DNA from: Dendrocalamus latiflorus
Lineage: Eukaryota > Streptophyta > Magnoliopsida > Poales > Poaceae
Direction: 5' to 3'
NCBI GenBank assembly: GCA_017311315.1
Contig: CM029672.1
Location: 10,706,463 to 10,770,462, forward strand
DNA: 64,000 nt
Shown here one piece after another: positions 10,946 to 21,596 of this stretch (position 1 is the first letter of the stretch; each line of letters opens with the position of its first letter). Made by a program: the position numbers and the translations under genes. The notes beneath the pieces are model-generated. The model was not told where the DNA came from, searched no databases, and saw only the letters and a program-made list of their open reading frames with translations.

Positions 10946-11614
10946 GCGGCGCTGCTGGAGTCGCGTGCGGGGTGCGGGTGCGGCGCTGCTGGAGCCTGGC
11001 TGCCTGGGCGTGACCGCGTGAGGGGGGATTAGGGATAGAAATGGGCCTGGGGGCTGGGGCGCTGGCCGCTGGGCTCATGGGCTGTGAGAACTGAGAAGGT
11101 GAGTGAATTTCTAGTGGGCCAAATACGGTTTAAACCGTATTTATAATACGGTTTATTCCGAATAAAATGTAGAAAAGTAGAAAACGGTCGGAAAACGTCT
11201 AAACCGTTTCCGTTCCGTTTTCGAATTTGATATTCCGTATTTCGAACCGAATTCGAATTTGTCCGAAAATACGAATTCGATCGGGTTAAATGTAGAAAAC
11301 GATGCGGTTCGGTACGGGATATTTCCGTTCCGTTTTAACCCCTAGCAGTCAAGAGGATCCTTTGGTATTTATAGTACACGAAGGAGGTTGGTCTGAACTC
11401 TGAAGATACAAAGTTCAGAGTTCATGCTGATAAGTGCCTTCTCAGATGCAGACTGAGTAGGCATCACTGATGATCGGTGATCCATAAGCGATTTCCTCAT
11501 TTTCTTTGGCTCTAATTTAGTGTGGTGGAGTTGTAGAAAACAAACAACAGTTTCCAGGTCAAGTATTGAGTCCGAATGCAAAGCATTGGCTAATGCTACA
11601 GCTGAAATCATATG

Positions 11615-11935
11615 TGTTGAAGTTTAATCTAAATTCATATCGTGTCCGTGTAGGATACTTTATCGCCTCATGTCAGACGTGCCATGACAAGTGTCTGGGC
11701 TATGAGCAGGTTGTATTAGATGCGGTGTCAATATGTAGCAACCGACTCTGATTCGGTTTCCTCTCCGTGTGGGACTTGTTTCCCTCGCCCAATATATATG
11801 TACCTAGTAGTCTATAGGAAAGGAGAAGTGCTCCATTATAATCTCTCCTCGTTATACTGATTTGCTTTCGAGTACTAGTGTTTTTTGCCGCAAGGATTTT
11901 TCACTTAAAATTTATATCTTTTATCTCTATTTCGA
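11615..11935 (+). repeat. Copia-type LTR copy A (related to 16979-17300)
   Basis: Starts TGTTGAAGTTTAATCT and shares with 16979-17300 the phrases CATCGCCTCATG-type, TTTCCCTCGCCCAATATATA and GCAAG...TTTTCA in the same order. TATATA at about 11793 resembles a U3 TATA box. No TSD is evident. It may be the 5' LTR of an old element whose 3' LTR is at 16979. Confidence 0.65.
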
Positions 11936-12285
11936 GTCCAGCGAGTTGCAATCCATGGAGTCAGCGTTTATTTCGTCGAATCCGCAATGGGATCCATACA
12001 GAATCGTCGTCGAGCCGTCCTCGGGTGCTCGTCTCCGAGTCGGATTTGAATACCACAGACAAAAGAGGAGCAGCGTGTCACGCCCGCGCCTCGGTCCTCG
12101 TCTTCGACGGTTTCCCTCGGTCCGCACAGCATCGCACGTCCTGGTGGTCTCCTCGTCTCAGTCCGAGAGCAGCGCCAGTCCAAGATGCAACAGCGCAGTC
12201 TCCCGGCGTTTGCCTCGATCCGCGCGTGGTTGGAGCAATCACAGCAGGCATTGTTTTTCCCGCGCAGCACGCAAACACTGCTTCA
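11936..12285. other. Non-coding, possibly internal region of decayed copia element
   Basis: No convincing coding sequence. Several overlapping open frames exist on both strands but none shows a family motif. It lies between LTR copy A and the left end of the nested hAT element. Confidence 0.4.
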
Positions 12286-12669
12286 CATACTTGTCAATAC
12301 TGTCCTAACGACCATACCGATTTAGTTCTTAAAATAATACATTTCGGTACCGGTCTATACTGACGTACCATTTTAGATTTAATATAATAATATGAGTATA
12401 TATATATTTATAAGTATATATTTGTTTAATTATATACACACTAAATATTATTTGTAATATTATTTTAAATACATTGTAGCCCCCAGTTTTTGGAGAAAAC
12501 AAAAAGAAGGAAAAGAAAATAAATAAATAAAAAGGGGACCATCTAAACCCTAATCTACTTAATATAAAGGGTAAACTTTTACCCTCTCCCCAAGCCAGCC
12601 GCCACCTAATCTTTCCACATGTTTTTGTCTCTCTTTCTCTCCATCTCTCTCTCTCTCACCGTGAAGCTA

Positions 12670-13160
12670 GCACTGCCATGGCAGGCGGCGGAGGCGCCCA
12701 CGCTGCCATGGCAGGAGGCCGCACTGCCACGGCAGATGGCCAGGCTGCCACGGCAGGCGGTGGTAGCGCCACGCTGCCACAGCAGGCGACGGTAGGCAGA
12801 TGGGTTGCCGTGGTAGGCGGCGGCAAGAAGGGCTGCCGTGGCAGGCGGCGGTAGCGCCCACGCTGCCACGGCAGGCGGCGACCTGGCGGCATAGTGGCTG
12901 CTCGGCGGCGATGTTCGGTGGCAGCACACGGTGGCGGCTCAGCAGCGGTGACCGGCGGCGACGAGCGTGCGTGGCGGCGCTTGGCGTGGCGCGAGGCGAC
13001 GACGCCGTGGCAGCCGGCCATGCTGCCACGGCAGGCGATGGCGGCACCCGTGCTGCCATGGCTGCAGCGGAAAGCAGATGCGCTGCCATGGCAGGCATCG
13101 GCATGAAGTAGGGCTGCCGTGGCAGGTGGCGGTAGCGCCCGCGCTGCCATGGTAGGCAGT
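12670..13160. repeat. Palindromic GC-rich minisatellite within the solo LTR
   Basis: About 13 copies of a self-complementary core, GCTGCCAYGGCAGG with variants, are spaced roughly 22-30 bases apart with GGCGGCGG-type spacers; a gap lies at about 12880-13015. Each core can form a small hairpin. Long Ala/Pro/Arg-rich open frames across it are by-products of the repeat. Confidence 0.85.
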
Positions 13161-13204
13161 AACCTGGCGACGTGGTGGCGGCTCGCCGACGGCGCGACGA
13201 TGGC

Positions 13205-13340
13205 CAGCCGACGACGGCTCGGCCGAACGGCTATTTGCTCGGGCGAACGCTGTTCCGCATGGCCGAACGACATTTTGCTTGGTCGAAGGGCCGTTCGCGT
13301 GACCAAACGTTGTTCGCTTGGCCGAACGGCGTTTCCCATG
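13205..13340. repeat. Short degenerate tandem repeat, GGCCGAACG motif
   Basis: The motif TTGGCCGAACG or close variants (CGGCCGAACGGC, GGGCGAACGCTGTTC, GGCCGAACGACATT, GACCAAACGTTGTTC) recurs about six times at roughly 20-30 base spacing inside the solo LTR. Confidence 0.6.
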
Positions 13341-15422
13341 GGCGTGGAGATTAGGGAGCTCGTTTTTCTCTTCAGTCAAGTTACCTCTTGTCGTTCCTAT
13401 ATCGACTTGCGATGTACCTGATCGGTTGCATATCATTCTATCCTGTAGGTTCGCACGCAGCTGTTGAGGGAGCAGCTGGGCAGTTGTGTTTTCTGGATCC
13501 ATCATGCAGCGTGTCCGTTGAGCGTGCTCAAGGCAAGTACCTCACGGCTGTAACCTTTACGTTTCGCATATCACGTGTTTCCAGAATACCTGTCAACTTG
13601 CCATTGATTACCATTATCATATCACTAAAGTTACCTAATAATTGCCATATCGCTAAGTCACCTGGTTAATTGCTAAAGTTACCTGCCCATTATCATATCA
13701 CCAAAGTATCTGGCTAGCATCATATCACTAAAGTTACCTGATCATTAACATATCACTAATGCTTGTCCGGTTATTATCATAGCGTTCATACTTGCCTAGT
13801 TTTAGACTCTTAATATTGTATTCTTGCAACGATGTTATAGGCTAACTTGTTCACATGCTTTTAGGTTTTTTTAGAATGCTCAGTTAAGATGTCCTAGAAT
13901 TCATGCTTTTAATTGGTGTTTTAGATCTTGCTTAAATCGTTAATGGGGGGGGGGGGTAGCATATCAATATGTTTAACTTAGGTTTAATTATTGATACTCT
14001 TTCGATGTTAGGGCTGCTGTGTTTTAGTTTCTAATATTATGTTCCAATAATCGTATGATATTGTATTTGAACCATGAAGGATGTATGTATTAAACATGTT
14101 AATCTGACTAATAATCACTTATCATATAATAAAACTTGATTGGTTGATAACCTTGTGTGAGCTACATTATAATACCTCTTTAAGTTTATTACTATATACT
14201 ATCATCTTATCATTATTCCACATCGCAATCATATCAGAAACCATGTCTTTCCATTTTCAACCCTAGCATATCTTTTCACTTCTCATAACTTTATTATAGC
14301 CTTATCGTCACCATCTCTTAGTTTCCTCAAATTCATGCTTTATGATCTGTCCATGGTTATCAGTTACCTTATCACCAATCCCATCTCTCTGATCTCATTG
14401 TATTAAATCGTTACCCTCATAACTTTACCTTAATTTAATCACAACTCTATAATTATATCGTGGATAATTCGCTAAATAACAAACTAAGGGTTATCACGTC
14501 GGGACTACCCACATATATGGGTCATTTCCACCCAACCTAGTAACGTACGAGAGGTCGTACATTCTCGTTACAAAGGATATTACACCTCGTCTGCGGTTAT
14601 AAAGTCGAGGATAAGGTTGTGCCTGGCTATTCTCGTATAACCGGGTATGTGGGATAAGGTGCTTTAACTTGTCAACTAAGAACTATCTTTAATACTCAGT
14701 CTCCATGATATCCATCTCCTATTTATGACAGTATCTTCAATATCAGTTGTTCGTTGCTTTCATCTTGTACCCGTTGTTACTTGTAATGCGTGTCCTTTAT
14801 TTCACGTGGTTGCATTACTATCTTTACTCTTGTGTTGCGACCGTTGTTGGGTACTTGCTGAGATTTCCAAATCTCACGCTTGCTCTTCTCAGTCTCAGGT
14901 AAAAGGCTAGTGGAGTGATAGCATCATCCATGGGTGGGAGCACTCGAGTTTTCAGCACTGTGGTTTGCCACTGTTTTGTTGTTTCATTCGTTCTTTATTT
15001 GGTTAGAAGTGGATCGGTCCCATGTTTTAAATATTTATTCCAGCTTCCGTTGGTTCTCTATTAAAGTGTTAATAAAGTTTTAAACTCTTTGTGATTTCTT
15101 TTGTTGTACTTATTTATTCTTCAGTTTGGCGATGACGTTCCATAGTAATATCCCATATGGTTACGTGAGGGTGTTACATACATAGTAGTACTATCAGATA
15201 TAACATATAATTTAATGGATGGTATTATCAATTCCACCGGTACCGGCCGGTATTGACTGGTATTAAAGCCAGTATGACCGGTATTAACCTGTATGGAGCT
15301 AATATTGACTGAAATTGATCGATATTTGAACCGGTCCGGGAAGTTCAAGTATTTTGTGCCGGTTTACTGGCCGGTATAATATATACCGGTCCGTACTGAC
15401 CAGAACGGTATTGATAGCCTTG

Positions 15423-16978
15423 CTAATTCAACCCAGCGTCAACGCCAAGGATAGAGAAATCAGCAAGTCTCAAACCCAGCAGAGAGCAGCCGATCAGAAA
15501 AAAAGAGAACGGGAGCAGAGAAGCGTCGCGTCAGGAAAACCAAAAGCAAAATTTTGCCCGAGAGTGCTACACGCTGTGTACGGTGTACCAGTGCCTTCAA
15601 CGAAGTTTGCTACGTGAACTCGAAGAATACCAGGAAGCAAACGCAATCTTTAAGCCCACGCACAGAACATCTACCAAAGGAGTTTCTCAAGATTTTGCTA
15701 CGTGCGCAACACTGTACAGGAGATTTCAGCGCCTCAATTCAGCCATTCAGGTTAGCTTGCTTCAATTCAACGATTTGACTCTATTCTGAACTTCGACTCG
15801 TTCTCTCAATTTGACTCTGTTCTGAGCATCGACTCATGCTCTACCTTGACGGCTGTTTCAACGCTTGGTTTTGCCAACATCCTCGCATATGCTGCCAACG
15901 CTATGCTATAGCATCACACTACACCATCTCCATCAAAACTATATCGTCAGCTCTATATGTTTTTATTGGAGATGGAGTTCATTGCAATTCAAGCATATAT
16001 CTATTATTGGTGGCATCCATATGGTATTAATCATTGGCGATTTCATCGATGATCTATCATCATCTACGGGTTATTGCGCCAAGATCCGCAGATGAGAAGA
16101 CTAAGGTGGAGTTGCAGGCTTTCAACATATTGAGTTAATTTGGGCTACGCTTGATCGAGAAGACTTAAAAAATCAATGTCAGTTATGAGGACAACTAAAT
16201 TTGATGTTTTATTCACCGTTTGATAACACCCTGATGGCAGCCAGTATAATACTCTCTACAATTTTGTTGTTTGAAAGTGAATGTTTTGCTCCAATTTCAA
16301 TTTAAGATGAATGATTTAAGTGCAAGAAGGGTTTTTATTTTTTTGCATGAATACTACAACGTTTTCCAGTTATCGCAACTCGATATGAGGGATCTACTGC
16401 AGTTTATACTCTATTGACTATACAAGAGTTTCTTTCATCGAATAGTTTTACAAGAGCAATTTCAACCATGTTATGGAATTCAATTACTTTTGAAGTCGGC
16501 AGTTTGGCGTACGTGATGGTTACACATGCAATAAGACTGTTCCAGTTTTTCTTGTTGAAGAGTTGCTTTTTCAATGTGTGTTGCTTGCCGAGTTTGGTGT
16601 TCCAGGTGAAGCATATCAGATTTCATCATGAGTTCTTTGCTATCTATTCAGTGTCACAGGTGATATTTTAGCTTATGCTATTCGATGACTGAGCATTTGT
16701 TTCAGGAGGTCAGTTGTATAGACTTAGACTTTGCTGGGGTTATGAATTGTTAAAGACTTAGATTTATTTGTCTGCTTTGTTGATAGCTGTGTGTCCAGAC
16801 CTACTGGTGCTTTGCTCAATATTGCTTCACAAGAAATGTTTAGACAAGACTGTTCCAATCTTTCTGCTTGAAGATTAGTCCTTTGGATTTTCGGTGCTTA
16901 AGATGTACTTGCTGATTTTATTGGAAGAGTTTATCACATACTTCGACCATTGAAGGGAATTCGGTTCAAGGTAAGGAT
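15423..16978. other. Non-coding stretch between hAT element and LTR copy B
   Basis: No gene recognised. Open frames here (for example 16414-16671) lack family motifs and have unbiased codon use. It could be the residual internal region of an old LTR element bounded by 11615 and 16979. Confidence 0.4.
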
Positions 16979-17300
16979 TGTTGAGGTTTGATCTGAATTC
17001 GTACCATGTAGGACACTTCATCGCCTCATGCCAGACATGGCATGATAGGTGTCTGAGCCATACGCAGGTTATATCAGACGTAGTGTCAATTTGTAATAAC
17101 CGATTCTGATTTGATTTTCTTTTCGTGTGGGAGTCGTTTCCCTCGCCCAATATATATGTAGCTCAGTAGTTCATAGGAAAGAAGAAGCACTCTATTGTAA
17201 TCGCTTCTCATTATAGTGATTTGTCTTCGAGCACCCGTGATTTTTTTCCCGCAAGGGCTTTTCATGTAAAAGTCATGTCTTTTGTCTCATTTTTTTGTGC
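16979..17300 (+). repeat. Copia-type LTR copy B (related to 11615-11935)
   Basis: Starts TGTTGAGGTTTGATCTG, contains TTTCCCTCGCCCAATATATA and ends near CTTTTGTCTCA. It is colinear with copy A over its full length but with many substitutions. No matching TSD was found. Confidence 0.65.
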
Positions 17301-17383
17301 ATTATTTGTAACAATATGGATCATATGGATAGTCATTGCTTGGAGAGCTTGGAATCTTTCAATCTCGGTCTCCATTGCTTTGA

Positions 17384-17611
17384 TGTGATAATATTGGTGC
17401 TACGTATCTCTCGGCTAATCTAGCTTTTCATGCTCGAACGAAACATATTGAAATTGATTTTCATTTCGTTCGTGAATGAGTGGCTTGCAAGGCACTGGAT
17501 CTTCATTTCATTGCGTCGAAGGACCAACTAGCTGATATATTCACCAAAGCTCTCACAAGACAGCCATTTGAGCATCTTCGGTCTAATCTCAATTTGGGTA
17601 TCAATTTGTGA
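17384..17611 (+). pseudogene. Copia RNase H C-terminal fragment
   Basis: A 76-codon frame reads [31 protein letters not shown], one internal TGA (likely from CGA), then LADIFTKALTRQPFEHLRS and a normal stop at 17609-17611. These are the conserved last motifs of Ty1/copia pol, where RNase H removes the RNA strand during reverse transcription. A polypurine tract (ATTGAGGGGG) follows at once, then an LTR. Everything upstream in pol is absent. Confidence 0.88.
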
Positions 17612-17621
17612 TTGAGGGGGC

Positions 17622-17811
17622 TGTTAAAATAACATATCTATTGTAGTTATCCTTGGCCTAATCTCTGTTTGATTCGGCATCTCTAGAGATAAGGTCTAGC
17701 TGTTTGTAACTAACTCTAGTCCGTCTGGCACGGCAATATAAAGCTTGCGCTGCTCCTTCGGTTCGGCAGGAAGCGCTCATCATCCTTTTGTCTTTCTTCT
17801 CTGATTTCACA
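17622..17811 (+). repeat. Short 3' LTR of the copia fragment
   Basis: Starts TGTTAAAATAACATATC directly after the polypurine tract and ends near TTTCACA, about 190 bp. CAATATAAAG at about 17733 may be its TATA region. The 5' partner was not found in the window. Confidence 0.7.
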
Positions 17812-18287
17812 AACACAAGATAAATTTGTAGAATCTTAAAGCTAAGCATTGGTACGATAAACGGTGTTAATTGCAAGGTTGTCCTAGGCAGCATCGTTTT
17901 CGTGTTGAGAGGATTGTGATTGTGGTAGGGTCATAGCTAAAAGGTCGTGATTCCGAGGATTAGGAAGTACTATTTTACTTAGTTTTACAGAATTTAGATC
18001 CTACTTAGGGTTGGGATCGGAATAGTTCCTCAAACATTGAGATCCTGACAACCTTAGAATTGCGGCTCAGCTACCTTGTTCGCATCTCAAAGCTACATGT
18101 ATTATGATTTCCTATGACAACCTTAGAATACCTTAGAGCCAAGTAGTCTGGCATCCCTATGCATATGCTGTGGTAATTGCCAAATCATAATTAAGATTTC
18201 TTATGACTCAAATCACCAGTTAGCTAGCCTCATATTGCAAGATTTCTCATCATTTGGTAGCTGTCGGTACGCAGCAGAACTGGCACT
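17812..18287 (+). repeat. Dispersed direct repeat, copy 2 (copy 1 at 5764-6176)
   Basis: Matches 5764-6176 in the same order and orientation with two insertions. It is bounded on the left by the end of the short LTR and on the right by the start of the next copia LTR at 18288. Confidence 0.8.
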
Positions 18288-19050
18288 TGTTGTAAATAAT
18301 CTTGTTTTAGAGTCATGTGCAAAATTTGGGTGTAATCGAAGTCGAGTTGCAACCGCAATTCAGAGTCGTAGGTGGAAACCTAGTCGAAGTCATATTAGAA
18401 TCAGAGTCGGAGTAGGTGTTGAGAACCCGTGTTGAAGTAGGACAGCCGGGTATAAAAAGAGGCTTAGAGCCATGTATTCGATGTACCAAGCAATTGAGAA
18501 AATACCAAAAAGAGGGAAACACACAAAGCATTGTTTTGTCGTGTGATTGTGCAAGGAGTGGTCGGAAGGACTCACGATCACCGCAAGCGTGATCGGGAGG
18601 AGTTACGACCACGGCAAAAGTTCCAGCAGGGAAGGCTACGACCACGGTGAAGGTGGTCGTAAGGAGTCAAAGGTGGTCGTAACGAGCTACGACTACACCG
18701 GGAAGGCCAGAACGTGGTCGGAAGCGACTCCGACCACGTTGAAGGAAGTGAACGTGGTCGTACGGGTGTTCGACCACGGTGAACAGTGATCGCCAGCATC
18801 ACTGCGTGATCGTAGAAGGTTTCGATCACGGTATCTCGAGCGGCTGAAGGAAGGCAGCGGCAGCGATATCGCAGAGCGGTCGTAAATTGCTACAGTAAAT
18901 TTACGACCACGTTGAAAAAGCGATCGGAGGAGATTGAGGCGTTCGGAATTGGTCGTAAGTACTCTGAACCGATCGTATTTGATTCTCACCGGTCGTAAAC
19001 GACTCTAACCGGTCGTAAAAGGTCCTGGGAGGTCGTAAGACTTTACAACA
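18288..19050 (+). repeat. 5' LTR of a Ty1/copia element, with GGTCGTAA motif array
   Basis: The LTR is 763 bp, starting TGTTGTAA and ending TTACAACA, a perfect 8-bp terminal inverted repeat. GGTATAAAAAGAGGC at about 18448 is a good TATA region. From about 18590 onward GGTCGTAA occurs at least seven times, mixed with CGACCACG, so the U5/R part is rich in a repeated and partly inverted motif. A primer-binding site follows immediately. Confidence 0.88.
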
Positions 19051-19069
19051 GTTGGTATCAGAGCCGTGG
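19051..19069 (+). promoter_or_regulatory. Primer-binding site of copia element
   Basis: GTTGGTATCAGAGCCGTGG begins at the base after the LTR; the core TGGTATCAGAGC matches initiator methionine tRNA complementarity. Confidence 0.85.
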
Positions 19070-19075
19070 TTAAAC

Positions 19076-21289
19076 ATGGCTGACACGGCGAAGCAGAGCG
19101 TGTCGCTGCAGTACCCGATCCTCAGTTCGGACAACTATCCGGTCTGGGCGATGAAGATGAAGGTCAACATGATCGCACAGGGCGTCTAGGGCCCGGTTGA
19201 ACCGAAGGAGAAGGACAAGGTCCTCGATGATCGTCTCAACAAGATGGCGATGGCAGCGATCTATCAAGCTGTGCCCGACTTGATGATGCGGCAGCTAGTC
19301 GGCAAGGAGACGGCGAAAGACGTCTGGACTACTCTGCAGATAATGCACCAAGGAGTAGATCGAGTGAAGGAAGTTCGACTTCAAACATTGAGGAGTGAGT
19401 TTGAATCATTGAAGATGGGAAAGAACCAGACTGTGGAGAAGTTCTCTGGGAAGTTTAACGAAGTCGTAAACGAGATCAAATCTCTCGGCGACGACTTGAA
19501 AGACGAGGTGGCGGTGAAGAAGTATCTACGAGTACTACCAGAGAAGTTTCTCTCGGTCGTAACTACACTCACGTACTCGCAAGACCTCTCGAAGATGAAG
19601 GTTGAGGAGGTGACTGGAGCGCTCAAAGCACACGAGCAGCTTCTGAAGAGTTATCAAGCCGACAATGAAGGACAAGGGCCTTACAACCAACAAGCATTGT
19701 TTGTAAAGGAAGACACGAAGAACCGAGGAGAATCGACATCAAGGGGCGGTCGTGGTCGTGGTCATGGCACATCGACCGGCCGCGGTGCATCTCATGGACG
19801 AGGTCGAGGCTTCGATCACAGAGGTCGTGGACGAAGTGGTCGAGGAGGTGGTCGTGGAGGCGGCGACCGTCAGACCGACAAGTCTGATGTCCAGTGCTAC
19901 ATGTGCGAGAAGTTTGGGCACTACGCAGCCGAATGTCGGAGCCACATCCAGTGCCATAACTGCAAGAAGTATGGTCACTATGCTGCGAATTGCCGGAGTA
20001 AGAAGAAAGTAGAGGAAGCAAACCTGGCTCAAACGGATGAGCACAAAGAGCCGACATTGCTGTTGTCGCTCTGCACTGCAGACGAACCGACAATGGTTCT
20101 ATTAAACGAGGAGAAAGTGTTTCCGAGTCTGTTGGAGAAAGGAGAGCAGACTCAAGAGCGGACGGCAGACTGGTATCTCGACAACGGAGCCAGCAACCAC
20201 ATGACGGGTACGTACTCGATGTTTTACGAATTAAATAAGAATGTGCTTGGAAGAGTACAGTTCGGAGACGGCTCGACCATTCAGATAAAAGGGAGAGGCA
20301 CGATGCTGATGCAGTGCAAGGATGGAAGCCAGAGGAGATTGTCGAATGTATACTACATTCCAAGTCTACGAAGCAACATTATAAGCCTTGGACAATTGAC
20401 TGAAGAAGGTTGTCAGATTGAACTCAAAGACACCTATCTGAAGATGTACGACCACACTGAGCGACTGCTGATGAAAGTACAGAGAACGGTAAACCGTCTG
20501 TACAAAATTCACATTGAAGCATGCAAGCCGAAGTGTATGAAGACTACAATCGATAATGCGGCCTGGCTATGGCACGCAAGATTCGGACATCTGAATTTCC
20601 AGAGTCTCAACACGATGGCGGGAAAAGAGATGGTGGTCGGATTACCGACAATCGACCACCCGGAGCAAGTCTGCGAAGGCTGTCTGGTGGCGAAACAAAC
20701 TCGTAGCGTTTTTCCACAGCAGACGAGTTTTAGAGCTTCGCAACCACTCGAATTGGTTCACGTAGATCTGTGCGGACCAATCACACCTCGTACAGATGCT
20801 GGGAATCAATACTTCATGTTGATTGTGGATGACTATTCAAGAGCCATGTGGGTGTACATGCAGAAAAGCAAAGATGAGGCAAAGACGAACTTTCAGAAGT
20901 TCATAACTCTTGTCGAAAACGAAGTCGACAAAAAGGTGAAGTCGGTCAGGTCAGATCGAGGAGGAGAATTCCTCGCGAAAGAGTTCGACTCGATTTGTGA
21001 AGAGAAGGGTATTGCAAGACTCTTCACGGCTCCGTATTCACCTCAACAAAACGGAGTCGTAGAAAGAAGAAACCGGACCGTGGTCGAAACGGCACGAAGT
21101 CTGTTGAAGAGCCGATTCCTGCCCGGGAGATTTTGGGCAGAAGCAGTACGACATGCTGTCTATCTGCTAAATCGTGCGACCACGCGATCACTGGATGGAG
21201 TCACTCCATATGAACAGTGGTCGGGAAGAAAACCCAATGTCGAGCACCTAAGGGTCTTCGGATGCTTAGCCCATGTGAAGCCATCGTAA
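19076..21289 (+). pseudogene. Copia gag-pol, truncated after integrase, one early stop
   Basis: ATG 19076 opens the frame; TAG at 19187-19189 (in place of a likely TGG) interrupts gag, and the frame then runs on to 21289. It contains the gag core, an Arg/Gly-rich stretch, two CCHC knuckles (CYMCEKFGHYAAEC and CHNCKKYGHYAANC), the protease motif YLDNGASNHMTG, the pre-integrase zinc region and the integrase core (VDLCGPI, DDYSRAMWVY, RSDRGGEF, QNGVVERRNRTVVE). After FGCLAHVKPS a TAA ends it, although recognisable residues (DRRAMI) follow. Reverse transcriptase, RNase H and the 3' LTR are missing, so the element cannot move by itself. Codon use is uniform across the frame. Confidence 0.92.
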
Positions 21290-21596
21290 GCACCGTCGAG
21301 GTCGCAGGATAGGAGGGCAATGATTACTTTGGTTGGGACGAGTAGACGTCCCGCTGAGCCAAGCAAGCGAGCCTTAGGGTATATGCTCTGTATCTTTTCT
21401 GCTTATGTATTTGTATTAAAGACCATTGTCTCCGTTGCAAATGATGTAATAAAGAGATAGTTTCTACATTATTATTTTATTGCGCGATTTTGGTAAAGGC
21501 TAATTATTCGTTTGAACAGTGTTCTACTGATCAGACAAATAATAATTCATTACTTAAGTGTGATTACCCTTAAGGTAATGATACGGGGCGTCGCAA
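21290..21596. repeat. LTR-like tail beyond the truncated copia element
   Basis: Non-coding. It contains AATAAAGAG (near 21450) and ends near GATACGGGGCGTCGCA, which resembles a retrotransposon LTR end. Its partner was not found, and it differs from the LTR at 18288. Assignment is tentative. Confidence 0.35.

Larger units (their letters stand above)
6780..11344 (-). mobile_element. Ac-like hAT transposon, autonomous-looking
   Basis: The left end is TGTTGATGAAAACGG (6780) and the right end, read inward, is TAGGGGTTAAAACGG (11344). Both resemble the Ac terminus CAGGGATGAAAACGG. Each subterminal region (6787-6975 and 11125-11340) is dense in AAACGG and CGGTCGG motifs, the type of site Ac transposase is known to bind. 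The span is 4565 bp, coincidentally the length usually quoted for maize Ac. The transposase gene lies inside on the minus strand. No clear 8-bp TSD remains (TTTGTCTA against GCAGTCAA, 4 of 8), and the left terminal bases have drifted, so exact ends are approximate and mobility of the ends is uncertain although the gene is open. Confidence 0.82.
12475..15178 (+). mobile_element. 2.7-kb solo LTR of a long-LTR gypsy (chromovirus-like) element
   Basis: Starts TGTAGCCCCCAG, ends GAGGGTGTTACA, and is flanked by the perfect 5-bp duplication TACAT (12470-12474 and 15179-15183). The ends form a short inverted repeat (TGTA-C--CCC). There is no internal region or second LTR, so it is a product of LTR-LTR recombination. 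The length and TGTA-CCCC start suit Tekay/Del-type chromoviruses; that assignment is inference. It sits inside the small hAT element. Confidence 0.85.
12286..15422. mobile_element. Small non-autonomous hAT element, interrupted by a solo LTR
   Basis: The left end CATACTTGTCAATACTG and the right end read inward, CAAGGCTATCAATACCG, form imperfect terminal inverted repeats. Flanking octamers are CTGCTTCA (12278-12285) and CTAATTCA (15423-15430), matching 6 of 8, as expected for an aged hAT insertion. Subterminal ACCGGTAT-type motifs are frequent (12310-12370 and 15230-15415). Removing the solo LTR leaves about 430 bp, MITE-sized, with no transposase. Confidence 0.7.

Noticed and set aside
12606..13505. 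Long Ala/Pro/Arg-rich frames on both strands
   Set aside because: They follow the palindromic GC minisatellite inside a solo LTR and have no domain.
19623..20363. 246-codon antisense frame
   Set aside because: Shadow of the copia gag-pol frame; no motif of its own.
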